Notes under the pieces: generated by a model | Told to the model about the DNA's origin: nothing | Seen by the model: only the letters and a program-made list of their open reading frames with translations | The model's database searches: none | From: Mycobacterium sp. 1274756.6 | GTDB lineage: Bacteria; Actinomycetota; Actinomycetes; Mycobacteriales; Mycobacteriaceae | Direction: 5' to 3' | DNA length: 64,000 bases | Assembly (NCBI RefSeq): GCF_001668625.1 | Contig: NZ_LZLJ01000064.1 | Span: 16,420 to 80,419 of the forward strand | Made by a program: the position numbers and the translations under genes | In this document: positions 19,001 through 29,500 of the stretch, one piece after another | Layout: each line of letters starts with the position of its first letter | Position numbering within the stretch: the stretch's first letter is position 1

Positions 19001-21219
19001 TGGCGAAGCTGACCGACCGGCTCGACTTCGTCGTCGGCGGCAAGGCCGCCCGACAACTCGCCGAGTATTTCGACATCCGCACCGTCGATGACCTGCTGCG
19101 CCACTACCCGCGCACCTACACCGGGGGCGGCCCGGTGCGCGGCCCCGACGACGGGCGCCCACCCGCCGGGCAACACATCACGATCGTCGACACCATCAGC
19201 TACGCGGACTGGCGCTCACCGTACAACAGCAAGAAGCCCAAGGACAGATACCTGCGGGTCACCCTCGGAACCGGCCGGAAGGCGGTGAGCGCCACCTTCT
19301 TCCACGCCCGGAAGTGGCTCGCCGACAAACTCACCAAGGGCACCCGGGTGATGCTCTCCGGTGAGGTCAGCTACTACCGCGGCGCCATGCAACTGACCCA
19401 CCCGGATTTTCTGGTGCTCAACGACCCGAAGGCCGCCAGCCGTTCGCTGCGCCGCATCGCCGAAGCCTCCCAGGCGGTCAGCGGGGCGGTGGTCCAGGCC
19501 GAATTCGAGCGGTCCTGCTACCCGATCTACCCGGCCAGCGCGAAGATGCAGAGTTGGGACATCTTCTCCTGCGTGCGCCAGGTGCTCGAGGTCCTCGACC
19601 CGGTGCCCGACCCGCTGCCCGAACCGCTGCGCGCCGAGCACGACCTGATCAGCGAGGATGCGGCGCTGCGTGCCGTCCACCTCGCCGAGGACGAGGCCAC
19701 CCGCCGCCGCGCCCGCGACCGGCTGGCCTTCGACGAGGCCATCGGGCTGCAGTGGGCGCTGCTGGCCCGCAGGCACAGCGAGCTGGGCCAATCCGGTCCC
19801 GCCGCCCCGCCGGCCGACGCGGGGCTGACGGCGGCGCTACGCGACCGGTTGCCGTTCGAGCTGACCGCCGGGCAGCGCGCCGTGCTCGACACCCTCGAAT
19901 CCGAGCTGGCCGGGCCGCGGCCGATGAACCGGCTGCTGCAAGGCGAGGTCGGCTCGGGCAAGACCATCGTCGCCGTGCTGGCCATGCTGCAGCTGGTCGA
20001 CGCCGGCTACCAGTGCGCGCTGCTCGCCCCGACCGAAGTGCTTGCCGCCCAGCATCTCCGGTCGATCACCGACGTGCTGGGCCCGCTGGCGCTGGGCGGC
20101 CAGCTCGGCGGCGCCGAGGACGCCACCCGGGTGGCGCTGCTCACCGGATCGATGACCGCCGCCCAGAAGAAGCAGGTGCGCGCCGAGATCGCCGCCGGCA
20201 CGGCCGGCATCGTGGTGGGCACCCACGCGCTGCTGCAGGACACCGTGACGTTCGACCGGCTGGGCCTGGTGGTGATCGACGAACAGCACCGGTTCGGGGT
20301 GGAGCAGCGCGACCAACTGCGCGCCAAAGCCCCCGACGGCATCACCCCGCATCTGCTGGTCATGACCGCCACCCCGATCCCGCGTACGGTAGCCCTGACC
20401 GTCTACGGCGATCTGGAGACCGCCACGCTGCGCGAGCTGCCGCGCGGCCGCCAGCCGATCACCACCACCACGGTCTTCGCCAAGGACAAACCCGCCTGGC
20501 TGGACCGGGCCTGGGCGCGCATCAACGAGGAGGTCGCGGCCGGGCGGCAGGCCTACGTGGTGGCGCCGCGCATCGACGAGACCGACCCGGCCGAGGACAG
20601 CGAGGACGCGCCCCGGCCGTCGGCCACCGCGGTGGGCGCCTACGACCGGCTGCGCGCCGGCCCGCTGGCCGGGCTGCGACTCGGGCTCATGCACGGCCGG
20701 CTGGGCACCGAGGAGAAGGACGCCGTGATGGCGGCGTTCCGCGCCGGCCACCTCGACGTGCTGGTGTGCACCACGGTGATCGAGGTCGGCGTGGATGTGC
20801 CCAACGCCACCATGATGGTGGTGCTGGACGCCGACCGGTTCGGCATCAGCCAGCTGCACCAGCTGCGCGGGCGGATCGGGCGCGGCGCCCACGCCAGCCT
20901 CTGCCTGCTGGTCACCTGGGCGTCCCCGGCGTCGCGTTCGGGGGCCCGGCTCAACGCGGTCGCCGCCACCGTCGACGGCTTCCGGCTCGCCGAGCTGGAC
21001 CTGGCGGAGCGGCGCGAAGGAGATGTGTTGGGCAGCACCCAGTCCGGGCGCGCCATCACCTTGCAACTGCTGTCGCTGGCCGAGCACGCCGAGCTGATCG
21101 AGGCGGCCCGCCGATTCTGCGTGCACGCCCACGCCGAGGACCCCGCCGACCCCGGGCTGGCCCGGCTGGCCGCCCAGTTCACCGACACCGACGCCATCGA
21201 ATACCTGGACAAGTCATGA
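19000..21219 (+). CDS. recG: ATP-dependent DNA helicase RecG
   Basis: 739 residues from ATG 19000 (TGATG overlap with the upstream gene). It drives fork regression and branch migration during replication restart. The N-terminal wedge/OB region includes RVTLGTGRKAVSATFFHARKW. Helicase motifs are GEVGSGKTIVA (I), DEQHRFG (II, DEQH) and MTATPIPRT (III), and the C-terminal half has QLRGRIGRG (VI). Length equals mycobacterial RecG (about 737). The next gene, a membrane-anchored HNH protein, overlaps its stop by four bases. Confidence 0.97.
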   Translation: MAKLTDRLDFVVGGKAARQLAEYFDIRTVDDLLRHYPRTYTGGGPVRGPDDGRPPAGQHITIVDTISYADWRSPYNSKKPKDRYLRVTLGTGRKAVSATFFHARKWLADKLTKGTRVMLSGEVSYYRGAMQLTHPDFLVLNDPKAASRSLRRIAEASQAVSGAVVQAEFERSCYPIYPASAKMQSWDIFSCVRQVLEVLDPVPDPLPEPLRAEHDLISEDAALRAVHLAEDEATRRRARDRLAFDEAIGLQWALLARRHSELGQSGPAAPPADAGLTAALRDRLPFELTAGQRAVLDTLESELAGPRPMNRLLQGEVGSGKTIVAVLAMLQLVDAGYQCALLAPTEVLAAQHLRSITDVLGPLALGGQLGGAEDATRVALLTGSMTAAQKKQVRAEIAAGTAGIVVGTHALLQDTVTFDRLGLVVIDEQHRFGVEQRDQLRAKAPDGITPHLLVMTATPIPRTVALTVYGDLETATLRELPRGRQPITTTTVFAKDKPAWLDRAWARINEEVAAGRQAYVVAPRIDETDPAEDSEDAPRPSATAVGAYDRLRAGPLAGLRLGLMHGRLGTEEKDAVMAAFRAGHLDVLVCTTVIEVGVDVPNATMMVVLDADRFGISQLHQLRGRIGRGAHASLCLLVTWASPASRSGARLNAVAATVDGFRLAELDLAERREGDVLGSTQSGRAITLQLLSLAEHAELIEAARRFCVHAHAEDPADPGLARLAAQFTDTDAIEYLDKS

Positions 21220-21929
21220 CCACCGGCGCCGCCGGCCGCCGGCGTCTGCTGTGGCTGGCCCTGTTCACCGCGGTCGCGGTGCTGGTCGCCTACCAGGTGG
21301 TTTCGGCGCGCGCGGAGCGGGCCAGCGTCGGCGCGCCGGTCCTCGCCCCGGGCACCGACGTGCTGGCCGGGATCACGGTGCTGGCCCACCGCCCGCACCG
21401 GCCCGACTACCGCAGGACGATCGCCTTCGGCGCGGCCTGGGACGACGACAACGACGCCCCCGGCGGGCGCAACGGCTGCGACACCCGCAACGACATCCTC
21501 AACCGCGATCTGACCGACATCACCCACGTGCGCACCCGCCGCTGCCCGAACGCGGTGGCCACCGGCACCCTGCGCGACCCCTACACCGGGGTGACGGTGG
21601 CGTTCACCCGCGGCGCCGGGATCGGGGAGGCGGTGCAGATCGACCACCTGGTGCCGCTGGCCTACGCCTGGGACATGGGCGCCCACGGCTGGCCGCCGGC
21701 GCAGCGGCTGCGGTTCGCCAACGACCCGGCCAACCTGCTGGCCGTCGCCGGCGCCCCCAACCAGGACAAAGGCGACTCCCCGCCGGCCGACTGGATGCCG
21801 CCCAACGCCGCCTTCGGCTGCCAGTACGCCACCCAGTTCGCCGCGGTGCTGCGCGGCTACGGCCTGCCGGTCGACGCGGCGTCGGTGCCGGTGCTGCGGG
21901 CCGCGGCGGCGACCTGCCCCACCGGGTGA
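21216..21929 (+). CDS. Membrane-anchored HNH nuclease-like protein (DUF1524/GmrSD C-terminal type)
   Basis: 237 residues from ATG 21216. One N-terminal membrane segment (about residues 10-28, LLWLALFTAVAVLVAYQVV) directs the rest outside the cell. The exported domain has the HNH-like core QIDHLVPLAYAWDMGA, RFANDPANLLAV and NQDKGDSPPADWMPP, the pattern of secreted DUF1524 nucleases. Cys pairs CDTRND, RRCPNA, FGCQYA and ATCPTG suggest disulfides. It matches Rv2972c by position. ATGA overlap with recG couples its translation. Nuclease activity is inferred from the motif. Confidence 0.8.
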   Translation: MTTGAAGRRRLLWLALFTAVAVLVAYQVVSARAERASVGAPVLAPGTDVLAGITVLAHRPHRPDYRRTIAFGAAWDDDNDAPGGRNGCDTRNDILNRDLTDITHVRTRRCPNAVATGTLRDPYTGVTVAFTRGAGIGEAVQIDHLVPLAYAWDMGAHGWPPAQRLRFANDPANLLAVAGAPNQDKGDSPPADWMPPNAAFGCQYATQFAAVLRGYGLPVDAASVPVLRAAAATCPTG

Positions 21930-21932
21930 GGG

Positions 21933-23120
21933 TCAGGTCGCGTCGAGCGCCTGCGCCAGGTCGGCGATGAGGTCGGCGGGATCCTCCAGACCGACCGAGA
22001 GCCGGATCATGCCGTCCCCGATGCCGCGCGCGGCCCGCTCGGCCGGCGCCATGCCGTGGTGGCTGGTGGTGATCGGCTGGGTGGCCAGGCTCTCCACCCC
22101 GCCGAGGCTGCCGGCGATGGCGAACAGCCGCAGCCGGTCGACGACCGCGGCGGTCTGCGCGGCGGTGGCGTCGAGCACCAGCGACAGCATCCCGCCGTGC
22201 CCGCGCATCTGCTTGTCGACGACCGCGCGGGCCGCCCCGGTCGCCAGCCCCGGATAGTTGACCCGCACCACCCGCGGGTGCTCGGCCAGGAACTCCGCCA
22301 CCGCCGCGGCGCTGTCGTTGTGGCGGGCCATCCGCACCGGCAGCGACCGCAGGGAGCGGGCCAGCAGGGCGGCGACCTCTGGGGCGATCATCTGCCCGAG
22401 GTTCTTGCGCCAGAAGGCCACCGGCGCCAGCAGGTCGGCCGGCCCCATCAGCGTGCCCGCGGTCAGATCCGAATGCCCGCCCAGATACTTCGTCGCCGAG
22501 TGCAACACCAGGTCCACGCCGTGGGCCAGCGGGTTCTGGTTGACCGGGGTGGCGAAGGTGTTGTCGATGACGCTGAGCAGCCCGGCGGCGCGGGCGGCCG
22601 CGGCCAGCGCGGCGATGTCGACGACCTCCAGCGTCGGGTTCGACGGCGACTCGAAGAACACCATCCGGGTGGCGGCGGTGCGCACCTCGGCCAGCCGGTC
22701 GGCGTCGGCGGCGCGCAGAAACGTCGTCGTGATGCCCAGCCGCGGCAGGTTCTCGGTGAACAGCTCATAGGTGCCGCCGTAGACGTCGCCGACGCAGAGG
22801 ACCTGGTCCCCGGCGCGCAGGTGGCCCAGCACGGTGGCCGACGTGGCGGCCATCCCGGCCGAGAACGCCAGCGCCGCGTCGGCGCCCTCGAGGTCGGCGA
22901 GCTTGCCCTCCAGCGCGGCCACCGTCGGGTTGCCGCCGTAGCGGGTGTAGAGCGGCCCGGCCCGGCGGCCCTCGATCACGTCGAGCAGGTCGGCGGTGCT
23001 GGCGAAGGCGAACGTCGACTGGTTGTAGACCGGGGTGTGGATCGCCCCGAGCGGGTCGCGGCGGTCACCGGCGTGCACGCTGCGGGTGGACAGCCCCGGC
23101 GTGTCGGCGGGCTCGCGCAT
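21933..23120 (-). CDS. Trans-sulfuration PLP enzyme (cystathionine synthase/lyase family)
   Basis: 395 residues of the Cys/Met-metabolism PLP family. The cofactor lysine is in HSATKYLGGHSD near residue 205, the PLP phosphate loop in SAGMAATSAT, and the N-terminus has TRSVHAGDRRDP and YNQSTFAFAST. The C-terminal SLGGVESLATQPITTSH is typical of cystathionine gamma-synthase and gamma-lyase. The substrate (cystathionine, O-acyl-homoserine or methionine) cannot be decided by eye. It is convergent with the HNH gene (3-bp gap) and lies 7 bp downstream of the aldo/keto reductase, forming a two-gene operon. I do not recall a counterpart at this locus in M. tuberculosis. Confidence 0.85.
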   Translation of the reverse strand: MREPADTPGLSTRSVHAGDRRDPLGAIHTPVYNQSTFAFASTADLLDVIEGRRAGPLYTRYGGNPTVAALEGKLADLEGADAALAFSAGMAATSATVLGHLRAGDQVLCVGDVYGGTYELFTENLPRLGITTTFLRAADADRLAEVRTAATRMVFFESPSNPTLEVVDIAALAAAARAAGLLSVIDNTFATPVNQNPLAHGVDLVLHSATKYLGGHSDLTAGTLMGPADLLAPVAFWRKNLGQMIAPEVAALLARSLRSLPVRMARHNDSAAAVAEFLAEHPRVVRVNYPGLATGAARAVVDKQMRGHGGMLSLVLDATAAQTAAVVDRLRLFAIAGSLGGVESLATQPITTSHHGMAPAERAARGIGDGMIRLSVGLEDPADLIADLAQALDAT

Positions 23121-23127
23121 CGGCCGG

Positions 23128-23961
23128 CTACTGGCCGGTGTAGGTGTCCGGGTCCGGGCGCACCCGGGTGCCGTCGTGCAGGGCGTTGAGCGCGCTCATG
23201 TGCTCCTCGGCCAGTTCGAAGTCGAACACGTCGAGGTTGCCCGCGATGTTCTGCGCGCTGGTGGAGCGGAACACCACCGCGTTGCCCAGCTGCAGGTTCC
23301 AGCGCAGCAGCACCTGGGCGGGGGTGCGGCTGTACTGGGCGGCGATCTCGGCCACGGTGGCGTTGTCGAGCACCGCGCCGTTGGCCAGCGGGCTGTAGGA
23401 CTGGGTCACCACGTTGTGCTCGGCGTTGGTGGCACGCATCTCGGCCTGGTTGAGCAGCGGGTGCAGCTCGATCTGGTTGACCGCCGGGGTCATGAACGTC
23501 AGGTCGATGACCGTGCTCAGGTGCTCGGCGGTGAAGTTGGACACCCCGATCGACTTGGTCAGGCCGTCCTCCTGCAGGGTGCCCATCCCACCGAAGCTGT
23601 CGACGTACTGGCCCTGCGGCGCGGCCGGCCAGTGCACCAGGTACAGGTCGATGTAGTCCAGGCCGAGCCGCTCCAGGCTGGCCTTGCCCGCGGTCTGGGC
23701 GTTGGAGAACCCCTGGTCGGCGATGGCCAGCTTGGTGGTGACGAACAGTTCGGCGCGCGGGACCCCCGACGCGGCGATCGCCCGCCCGACACCGGCCTCG
23801 TTGCCGTAGACGGCGGCGGTGTCGATCAGCCGTGCCCCGGCCTCCAGCGCCGCCGCGACGGCCCGCTCGGCCTCCGCGTCGGAGAGCTCGCCGACCCCGA
23901 CGCCCAACACCGGCATGGTGTTGTCGTCGTTCAGGCCGATCGTGGGGATATCGGTAGCCAT
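23128..23961 (-). CDS. Aldo/keto reductase (Rv2971 type)
   Basis: 277-residue NADPH-dependent (beta/alpha)8 reductase. The catalytic set is Asp in [11 protein letters not shown] (near residue 46), Tyr in the same segment, Lys in FVTTKLAI and His in LYLVHWP. The C-terminal [19 protein letters not shown] binds the NADPH phosphate. The best match by context is Rv2971, reported to reduce dicarbonyls such as methylglyoxal. It is divergent from lipN and is followed by the PLP enzyme gene. Confidence 0.9.
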   Translation of the reverse strand: MATDIPTIGLNDDNTMPVLGVGVGELSDAEAERAVAAALEAGARLIDTAAVYGNEAGVGRAIAASGVPRAELFVTTKLAIADQGFSNAQTAGKASLERLGLDYIDLYLVHWPAAPQGQYVDSFGGMGTLQEDGLTKSIGVSNFTAEHLSTVIDLTFMTPAVNQIELHPLLNQAEMRATNAEHNVVTQSYSPLANGAVLDNATVAEIAAQYSRTPAQVLLRWNLQLGNAVVFRSTSAQNIAGNLDVFDFELAEEHMSALNALHDGTRVRPDPDTYTGQ

Positions 23962-24068
23962 CTCACCTGCCCGTGAAAGTTTGGTCGATTCTGCGGAAAT
24001 TTCTGCCCGGTCGGTTCGCGCAACACGATAACGGGTTACCGTCGTTGGTCGTCAACGAGGGAGCAGCG

Positions 24069-25151
24069 ATGATACGTAGCGTACCGGGGGTGCGGATCTC
24101 CGGCCGGGTGGCCGACCGGTTCACCGCGGTGGGCAGCAAGGTGTTGCCGCGGCTCCCGGCGGCCGCGAAATGGCTGCTCACCGGGGGGCGCTCGGTGACC
24201 ATCGACGGCAACACCCTGGACCGCACCGTGCAGCTGATGCTGGCCTCGCAGCGGGCCATCGGGGTCAACGGGCTGGTCGTCGACGGCGACCCGGCCGCCT
24301 CCCGCGCGCTGATCAGCCGGACCACCGCCGCGCTGGGCGGCCCGGAGATCCACGTCGCGACCGCCGAGCTGACCATCCCGGGCCCGGCCGGGGAGCTCGC
24401 CGCCCGCCACTACCGGCCGCCCGGGGACCGGCCGGTGCCGCTGCTGGTCTTCTACCACGGCGGGGGCTGGGTGATCGGCGACCTGGACACCCACGACGCG
24501 CTGTGCCGGCTGGTCTGCCGCGACGCCGGCATCCAGGTGCTGTCGGTGGCCTACCGGCGGGCGCCCGAACATCCCGCGCCCGCCGCCGCCGAGGACGCCT
24601 ACGCCGCGTTCCGGTGGGCGCAGGCCAATGCCGCCGAGTTCGGCGCCGACCCGGCGCGGGTCGCGGTCGGCGGGGACAGCGCCGGCGGCAACCTGGCCGC
24701 GGGGGTGGCGCTGCGAACCCGCGACGAGGGCGGCGCCGCCCCGGTGCTGCAGTGGCTGCTGTACCCGGCCGTCGACTTCACCGCCCGGACCCGCTCGCGC
24801 AGCCTGTTCGCCGACGGCTTCCTGCTGACCAAGGCCGACATGGACTGGTTCGAACAGCAGTACCTGAGCGGATCGGAGTTGACCGCCACCGACCCGACGG
24901 TCTCCCCGCTGCTGGCCGGCGATCACGCCGGGCTGGCGCCCGCGCTCGTCATCACTGCCGGGTTCGACCCGCTGCGCGACGAGGGGGAGCGGTACGCCGC
25001 CGCCCTGGCCGCCGCGGGCACCGAGGTGGACCTGCGCCGGATGGGGTCGCTGGTGCACGGCTTCGCCAACCTGTTCGCGCTCGGCGGCGGCAGCGGCGCG
25101 GCCATGACCGAGGTGGTCTCCGCGTTGCGTGCCCACCTCAGCCGGGGCTGA
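24069..25151 (+). CDS. lipN: Esterase/lipase LipN (hormone-sensitive-lipase family)
   Basis: 360 residues from ATG 24069, after GAGGGAG. An earlier in-frame start at 23973 adds an unconserved lead. HSL-family alpha/beta hydrolase: oxyanion motif YHGGGWVIGD near residue 130, nucleophile GGDSAGGNLA near residue 198, acid in GFDPLRDEG and base in LVHGFANLF. It matches Rv2970c (LipN), an esterase for short acyl chains. The gap to the divergent reductase (23962-24068) holds TAACGG at 24030-24035 as a possible -10 but no clear operator. Confidence 0.9.
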   Translation: MIRSVPGVRISGRVADRFTAVGSKVLPRLPAAAKWLLTGGRSVTIDGNTLDRTVQLMLASQRAIGVNGLVVDGDPAASRALISRTTAALGGPEIHVATAELTIPGPAGELAARHYRPPGDRPVPLLVFYHGGGWVIGDLDTHDALCRLVCRDAGIQVLSVAYRRAPEHPAPAAAEDAYAAFRWAQANAAEFGADPARVAVGGDSAGGNLAAGVALRTRDEGGAAPVLQWLLYPAVDFTARTRSRSLFADGFLLTKADMDWFEQQYLSGSELTATDPTVSPLLAGDHAGLAPALVITAGFDPLRDEGERYAAALAAAGTEVDLRRMGSLVHGFANLFALGGGSGAAMTEVVSALRAHLSRG

Positions 25152-25212
25152 ACCCGCCGGTACGCTGTTAGGACGTTTCTCCCCCGACCTCGCGAGGAAG
25201 CTGAGCAGATCC

Positions 25213-25983
25213 GTGTCCAAGAAACCGAAACGACCCGGTTACGACCTCAAGGCCGCCGATCGCCGACGCAACCTGGCGATCCAGATCGGCATGACCGCGA
25301 TCGTGGTGCTCTTCGCGGTGGCGCTGGTCGGCTACATCGTCATCTCCAACAGCGCCAAGCCCAGCGACGGCCAGCCGATCCGGGTGGCCTCCCCGCAGGT
25401 GGTCACCGCGGACGACTCCGACGACCCGAAGGCCGTGGTCGCCGTCTACGAGGACTTCCTGTGCCCGGCGTGCGCCAACTTCGAGCACAACTTCGGGAAG
25501 ACGCTGGACAAGCTGGTCGACATCGGGGCGATCGCGGTGGACTACCACCCGTCGAACATCCTGAGCAAGCGCGGCCGGGACAACTACTCGGGCCGCGCCG
25601 GGGCGGCCGCCTACTGCGTGGCCGACGAGTCGATGGAGGCCTTCGAACGTTTCCACGCCATGCTGTTCAGCCCCGACCTGCAGCCGCTGGAGACCGCCGC
25701 GACCTTCCCCGACAACGCCCGGCTGATCGAGCTGGCCCGCCAGGCCGGGGCCGCGGGCACGGTGCGGGACTGCGTCAACAGCGGCAAGTACCTCAAGCTC
25801 GTCGACGGCATGGCCGCGGCGGGCAAGATCGAGGGCACCCCGACGATCCGGATCAACGGCGAGGACTACAGCCCGAAGGACCCGGCCGCGCTGGTCAAGG
25901 AGATCCGCGGCATCGTCGGTGACGTGCCCGGCATCGACGAGGCCGCGGCGGTCGCGGCGGCGGCCGGCAACAAGCAGTCGTGA
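25213..25983 (+). CDS. dsbA: Membrane-anchored DsbA-like thiol oxidase
   Basis: 256 residues from GTG 25213. A short cytoplasmic Lys-rich start (SKKPKRPGYDLKAADRRR) leads to one membrane segment (about 26-47), so the thioredoxin-like domain lies outside. The active-site motif C84-P-A-C87 sits in VYEDFLCPACANFEHNF, and the cis-Pro loop is EGTPTIRING. It matches Rv2969c, the mycobacterial DsbA. The VKOR gene follows after six bases and would re-oxidise it. Together they form disulfides in exported proteins. Confidence 0.93.
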   Translation: MSKKPKRPGYDLKAADRRRNLAIQIGMTAIVVLFAVALVGYIVISNSAKPSDGQPIRVASPQVVTADDSDDPKAVVAVYEDFLCPACANFEHNFGKTLDKLVDIGAIAVDYHPSNILSKRGRDNYSGRAGAAAYCVADESMEAFERFHAMLFSPDLQPLETAATFPDNARLIELARQAGAAGTVRDCVNSGKYLKLVDGMAAAGKIEGTPTIRINGEDYSPKDPAALVKEIRGIVGDVPGIDEAAAVAAAAGNKQS

Positions 25984-25989
25984 CCGCTC

Positions 25990-26589
25990 GTGTCTGAGGC
26001 CCCGCCCGCGCCGGAGCGCGGCGCCGTACCGGCGCTGAGCGCGTGGTGGGTGCTGCTCGGCGGTGTGATCGGACTGGTCGCCTCGCTGGCGCTGACCGTC
26101 GAGAAGATCCGGCTGCTCGCCGACCCCGGCTACGTGCCGTCGTGCAGCCTGAACCCGGTGCTGTCGTGCGGGTCGGTGATGTCGACCCCGCAGGCGGCGG
26201 TGCTGGGCTTCCCCAACCCGCTGATCGGCATCGCCGCCTTCGCCGTGGTCGCCACCACCGGGGTGCTCGCGGTGGCCGGAGTGCGGCTGCCGCAATGGTA
26301 TTGGGTCGGGCTGACCGCCGGGCTGGCCGCGGGCACGGCGTTCGTGCACTGGCTGATCTATCAGAGCCTGTATGTCATCGGGGCGCTGTGCCCGTACTGC
26401 ATGGTGGTCTGGGCGGTGACGATTCCGCTGCTGGTGGTGTCCGCAACTATTGCCGGGAACGCCGAGCCGGGACACAAGATTTTGCAGGTTCTGCACCGGT
26501 GGCGCTGGACGTTGACTGCGTTATGGTTCATCGCGTTGATCCTGTTGATATTCGTCCGGTTTCAGGATTATTGGCTAACGCTCGGTTAA
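25990..26589 (+). CDS. VKOR-family quinone-dependent disulfide reoxidase
   Basis: 199 residues, GTG start, with about five hydrophobic segments. The loop cysteines C52 and C60 (CSLNPVLSCGSV) and the CXXC site C134-P-Y-C137 in ALCPYCMVVW are the bacterial VKOR pattern. The Ser and NP residues between C52 and C60 are also conserved. VKOR passes electrons from DsbA to quinone, replacing DsbB in actinobacteria. It matches Rv2968c. The last 150 bases are less GC-rich than the neighbours, as expected for membrane-segment codons. pca follows after 9 bases. Confidence 0.95.
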   Translation: MSEAPPAPERGAVPALSAWWVLLGGVIGLVASLALTVEKIRLLADPGYVPSCSLNPVLSCGSVMSTPQAAVLGFPNPLIGIAAFAVVATTGVLAVAGVRLPQWYWVGLTAGLAAGTAFVHWLIYQSLYVIGALCPYCMVVWAVTIPLLVVSATIAGNAEPGHKILQVLHRWRWTLTALWFIALILLIFVRFQDYWLTLG

Positions 26590-26598
26590 GGGGTACCC

Positions 26599-29500
26599 GT
26601 GATCTCCAAGGTGCTGGTCGCCAACCGGGGTGAGATCGCCATCAGGGCGTTCCGCGCCGCCAACGAACTCGGTGTGGGCACGGTCGCGATCTACCCGTAC
26701 GAAGACCGCAACTCGATGCACCGGCTCAAGGCCGACGAGTCCTACCAGATCGGCGAGGAGGGCCACCCGGTCCGGGCCTACCTGTCGGTCGACGAGATCG
26801 TCGCCACGGCACGGCGCTGCGGCGCCGACGCCATCTACCCCGGCTACGGATTCCTTTCGGAGAACCCGGAACTGGCCGCGGCGTGCGCGGCCGCCGACAT
26901 CACCTTCGTCGGCCCCTCGGCGCACGTGCTGGAGTTGACCGGCAACAAGTCCCGGGCGGTGGCCGCGGCGCGGGAGGCCGGTCTGCCGGTGCTGGCCTCG
27001 TCGGAGCCGTCGGCGTCGGTGGCCGACCTGCTGGCCGCCGCCGAACAGATGACGTTCCCGCTGTTCGTCAAGGCGGTCGCCGGCGGCGGTGGCCGGGGCA
27101 TGCGCCGGGTCACCGACCTCGACGGACTGGCCGAGGCCGTCGAGGCGGCCAGCCGGGAGGCCGAGTCGGCGTTCGGGGACCCCGCGGTCTACCTCGAGCA
27201 GGCGGTGATCAACCCCCGCCACATCGAGGTGCAGATCCTCGCCGACACCCACGGCGAGGTGATCCACCTCTACGAGCGGGACTGCAGCCTGCAGCGCCGC
27301 CACCAGAAGGTCGTCGAACTCGCGCCGGCGCCGAACCTGGATCCTGAACTGCGGCAACAGATCTGCTCCGACGCGGTGGCTTTCGCCCGGCACATCGGCT
27401 ACAGCTGCGCGGGCACCGTGGAGTTCCTGCTCGACGAGCGCGGCCACCACGTGTTCATCGAGATGAACCCGCGCATCCAGGTCGAGCACACCGTCACCGA
27501 GGAGATCACCGACGTCGACCTGGTCTCCGCGCAGCTGCGGGTGGCCGCGGGGGAGTCGCTGGCCGACCTCGGCCTGACCCAGGACGCGATCGTCCCGCAC
27601 GGCGCCGCCCTGCAATGCCGGATCACCACCGAGGACCCGGCCAACGGGTTCCGGCCCGACACCGGCCGCATCAGCGCCTACCGCAGCCCCGGCGGCGCCG
27701 GCATCCGGCTCGACGGCGGCACCAACCTGGGTGCGGGGATCAGCGCCCACTTCGACTCGATGCTGGTCAAACTCACTTGCCGCGGACGTGATTTCGCCAC
27801 CGCCGCGGCCCGCGCCCGCCGCGCGGTCGCCGAGTTCCGCATCCGCGGGGTGGCGACCAACATCCCGTTTCTGCAGGCCGTGCTCGACGACCCGGACTTC
27901 CAGGCCGGCCACATCACCACCTCGTTCATCGAGGAGCGCCCGCACCTGCTCACCGCGCGCTCCTCGGCTGACCGCGGCACCAAGATCCTGAACTATCTGG
28001 CCGACGTCACGGTCAACGCCCCGCACGGGGCGCGGCCGTCGACGGTGTACCCGCACGACAAGCTGCCCGACATCGACCTGACCGTCCCGCCGCCGTCGGG
28101 CTCGCGGCAGCGGCTGCTGGAACTGGGCCCGGAGGGCTTCGCCCGCTGGCTGCGCGGCAGTTCCGCGGTCGCGGTGACCGACACCACCTTCCGCGACGCC
28201 CACCAGTCGCTGCTGGCCACCCGGGTGCGCACCAGCGGCCTGTCGCGGGTGGCGCCCTACATCGCCCGGATGATGCCCGAACTGCTGTCGGTGGAGTGCT
28301 GGGGCGGGGCCACCTACGATGTGGCGCTGCGGTTTTTGAAGGAAGACCCGTGGGAGCGGCTGGCCGCGCTGCGCGAGGCCATGCCCAACATCTGCCTGCA
28401 GATGCTGCTGCGCGGCCGCAACACGGTGGGCTACACCCCGTATCCGGAGCTGGTGACCTCGGCGTTCGTCGCCGAAGCCACCGCCACCGGCATCGACATC
28501 TTCCGCATCTTCGACGCGCTGAACAACATCGACTCGATGCGCCCGGCGATCGACGCGGTGCGCGAGACCGGCACGGCGGTCGCCGAAGTCGCGATGTGCT
28601 ACACCGGCGACCTCTCCGACCCCGGCGAGGGCGTCTACACCCTGGACTACTACCTGCGGCTGGCCGAACAGATCGTCGACGCGGGCGCGCACGTGCTGGC
28701 GATCAAGGACATGGCCGGCCTGCTGCGGCCGCCGGCGGCCGCCACCCTGGTCAGCGCGCTGCGGTCGCGGTTCGAGCTGCCGGTGCACGTGCACACCCAC
28801 GACACCCCCGGCGGTCAGCTCGCCAGCTACGTGGCGGCCTGGAACGCCGGGGCCGACGCGGTCGACGGGGCGGCCGCGCCGCTGGCCGGCACCACCAGCC
28901 AGCCCGCGCTGAGCTCGATCGTCGCCGCGGCCGCGCACACCGACCACGACACCGGGTTGTCGCTGTCGGCGGTCTGCGAGCTCGAGCCCTACTGGGAAGC
29001 GCTGCGCAAGGTCTACGGCCCGTTCGAATCCGGGCTGCTCGCGCCGACCGGGCGGGTCTACACCCACGAGATCCCCGGCGGGCAGCTGTCCAACCTGCGC
29101 CAGCAGGCCATCGCGCTGGGCTTCGGGGACCGCTTCGAGGAGATCGAGGCCAACTACGCCGCCGCCGACGCGGTGCTGGGCCGGCTGATCAAGGTGACGC
29201 CCACCTCCAAGGTGGTCGGCGACCTGGCGTTGGCCCTGCTCGGGGCGGGGGTGAGCGCCGAGGAGTTCGCCGCCGACCCCGCCGCGGTGGACATCCCCGA
29301 CTCGGTGATCGGCTTCCTGCGCGGGGAGCTGGGCGACCCGCCCGGCGGCTGGCCCGAACCGCTGCGCACCACCGCGCTGGACGGGCGCGGCCCGGCCCGG
29401 CCCACCGAGGAACTGTCGGCCGAGGACGAGGCGGTGCTCGGGTCGGGCGGCCGCAAACGCCAGGAAGCCCTCAACCGGCTGCTGTTTCCCGGCCCGGCCA

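Noticed and set aside
26440..26590. Lower-GC patch at the end of the VKOR gene as a sign of transfer.
   Set aside because: The codons encode Leu/Ile/Phe/Trp-rich membrane segments, which lowers GC on its own. Both flanks are conserved mycobacterial genes.
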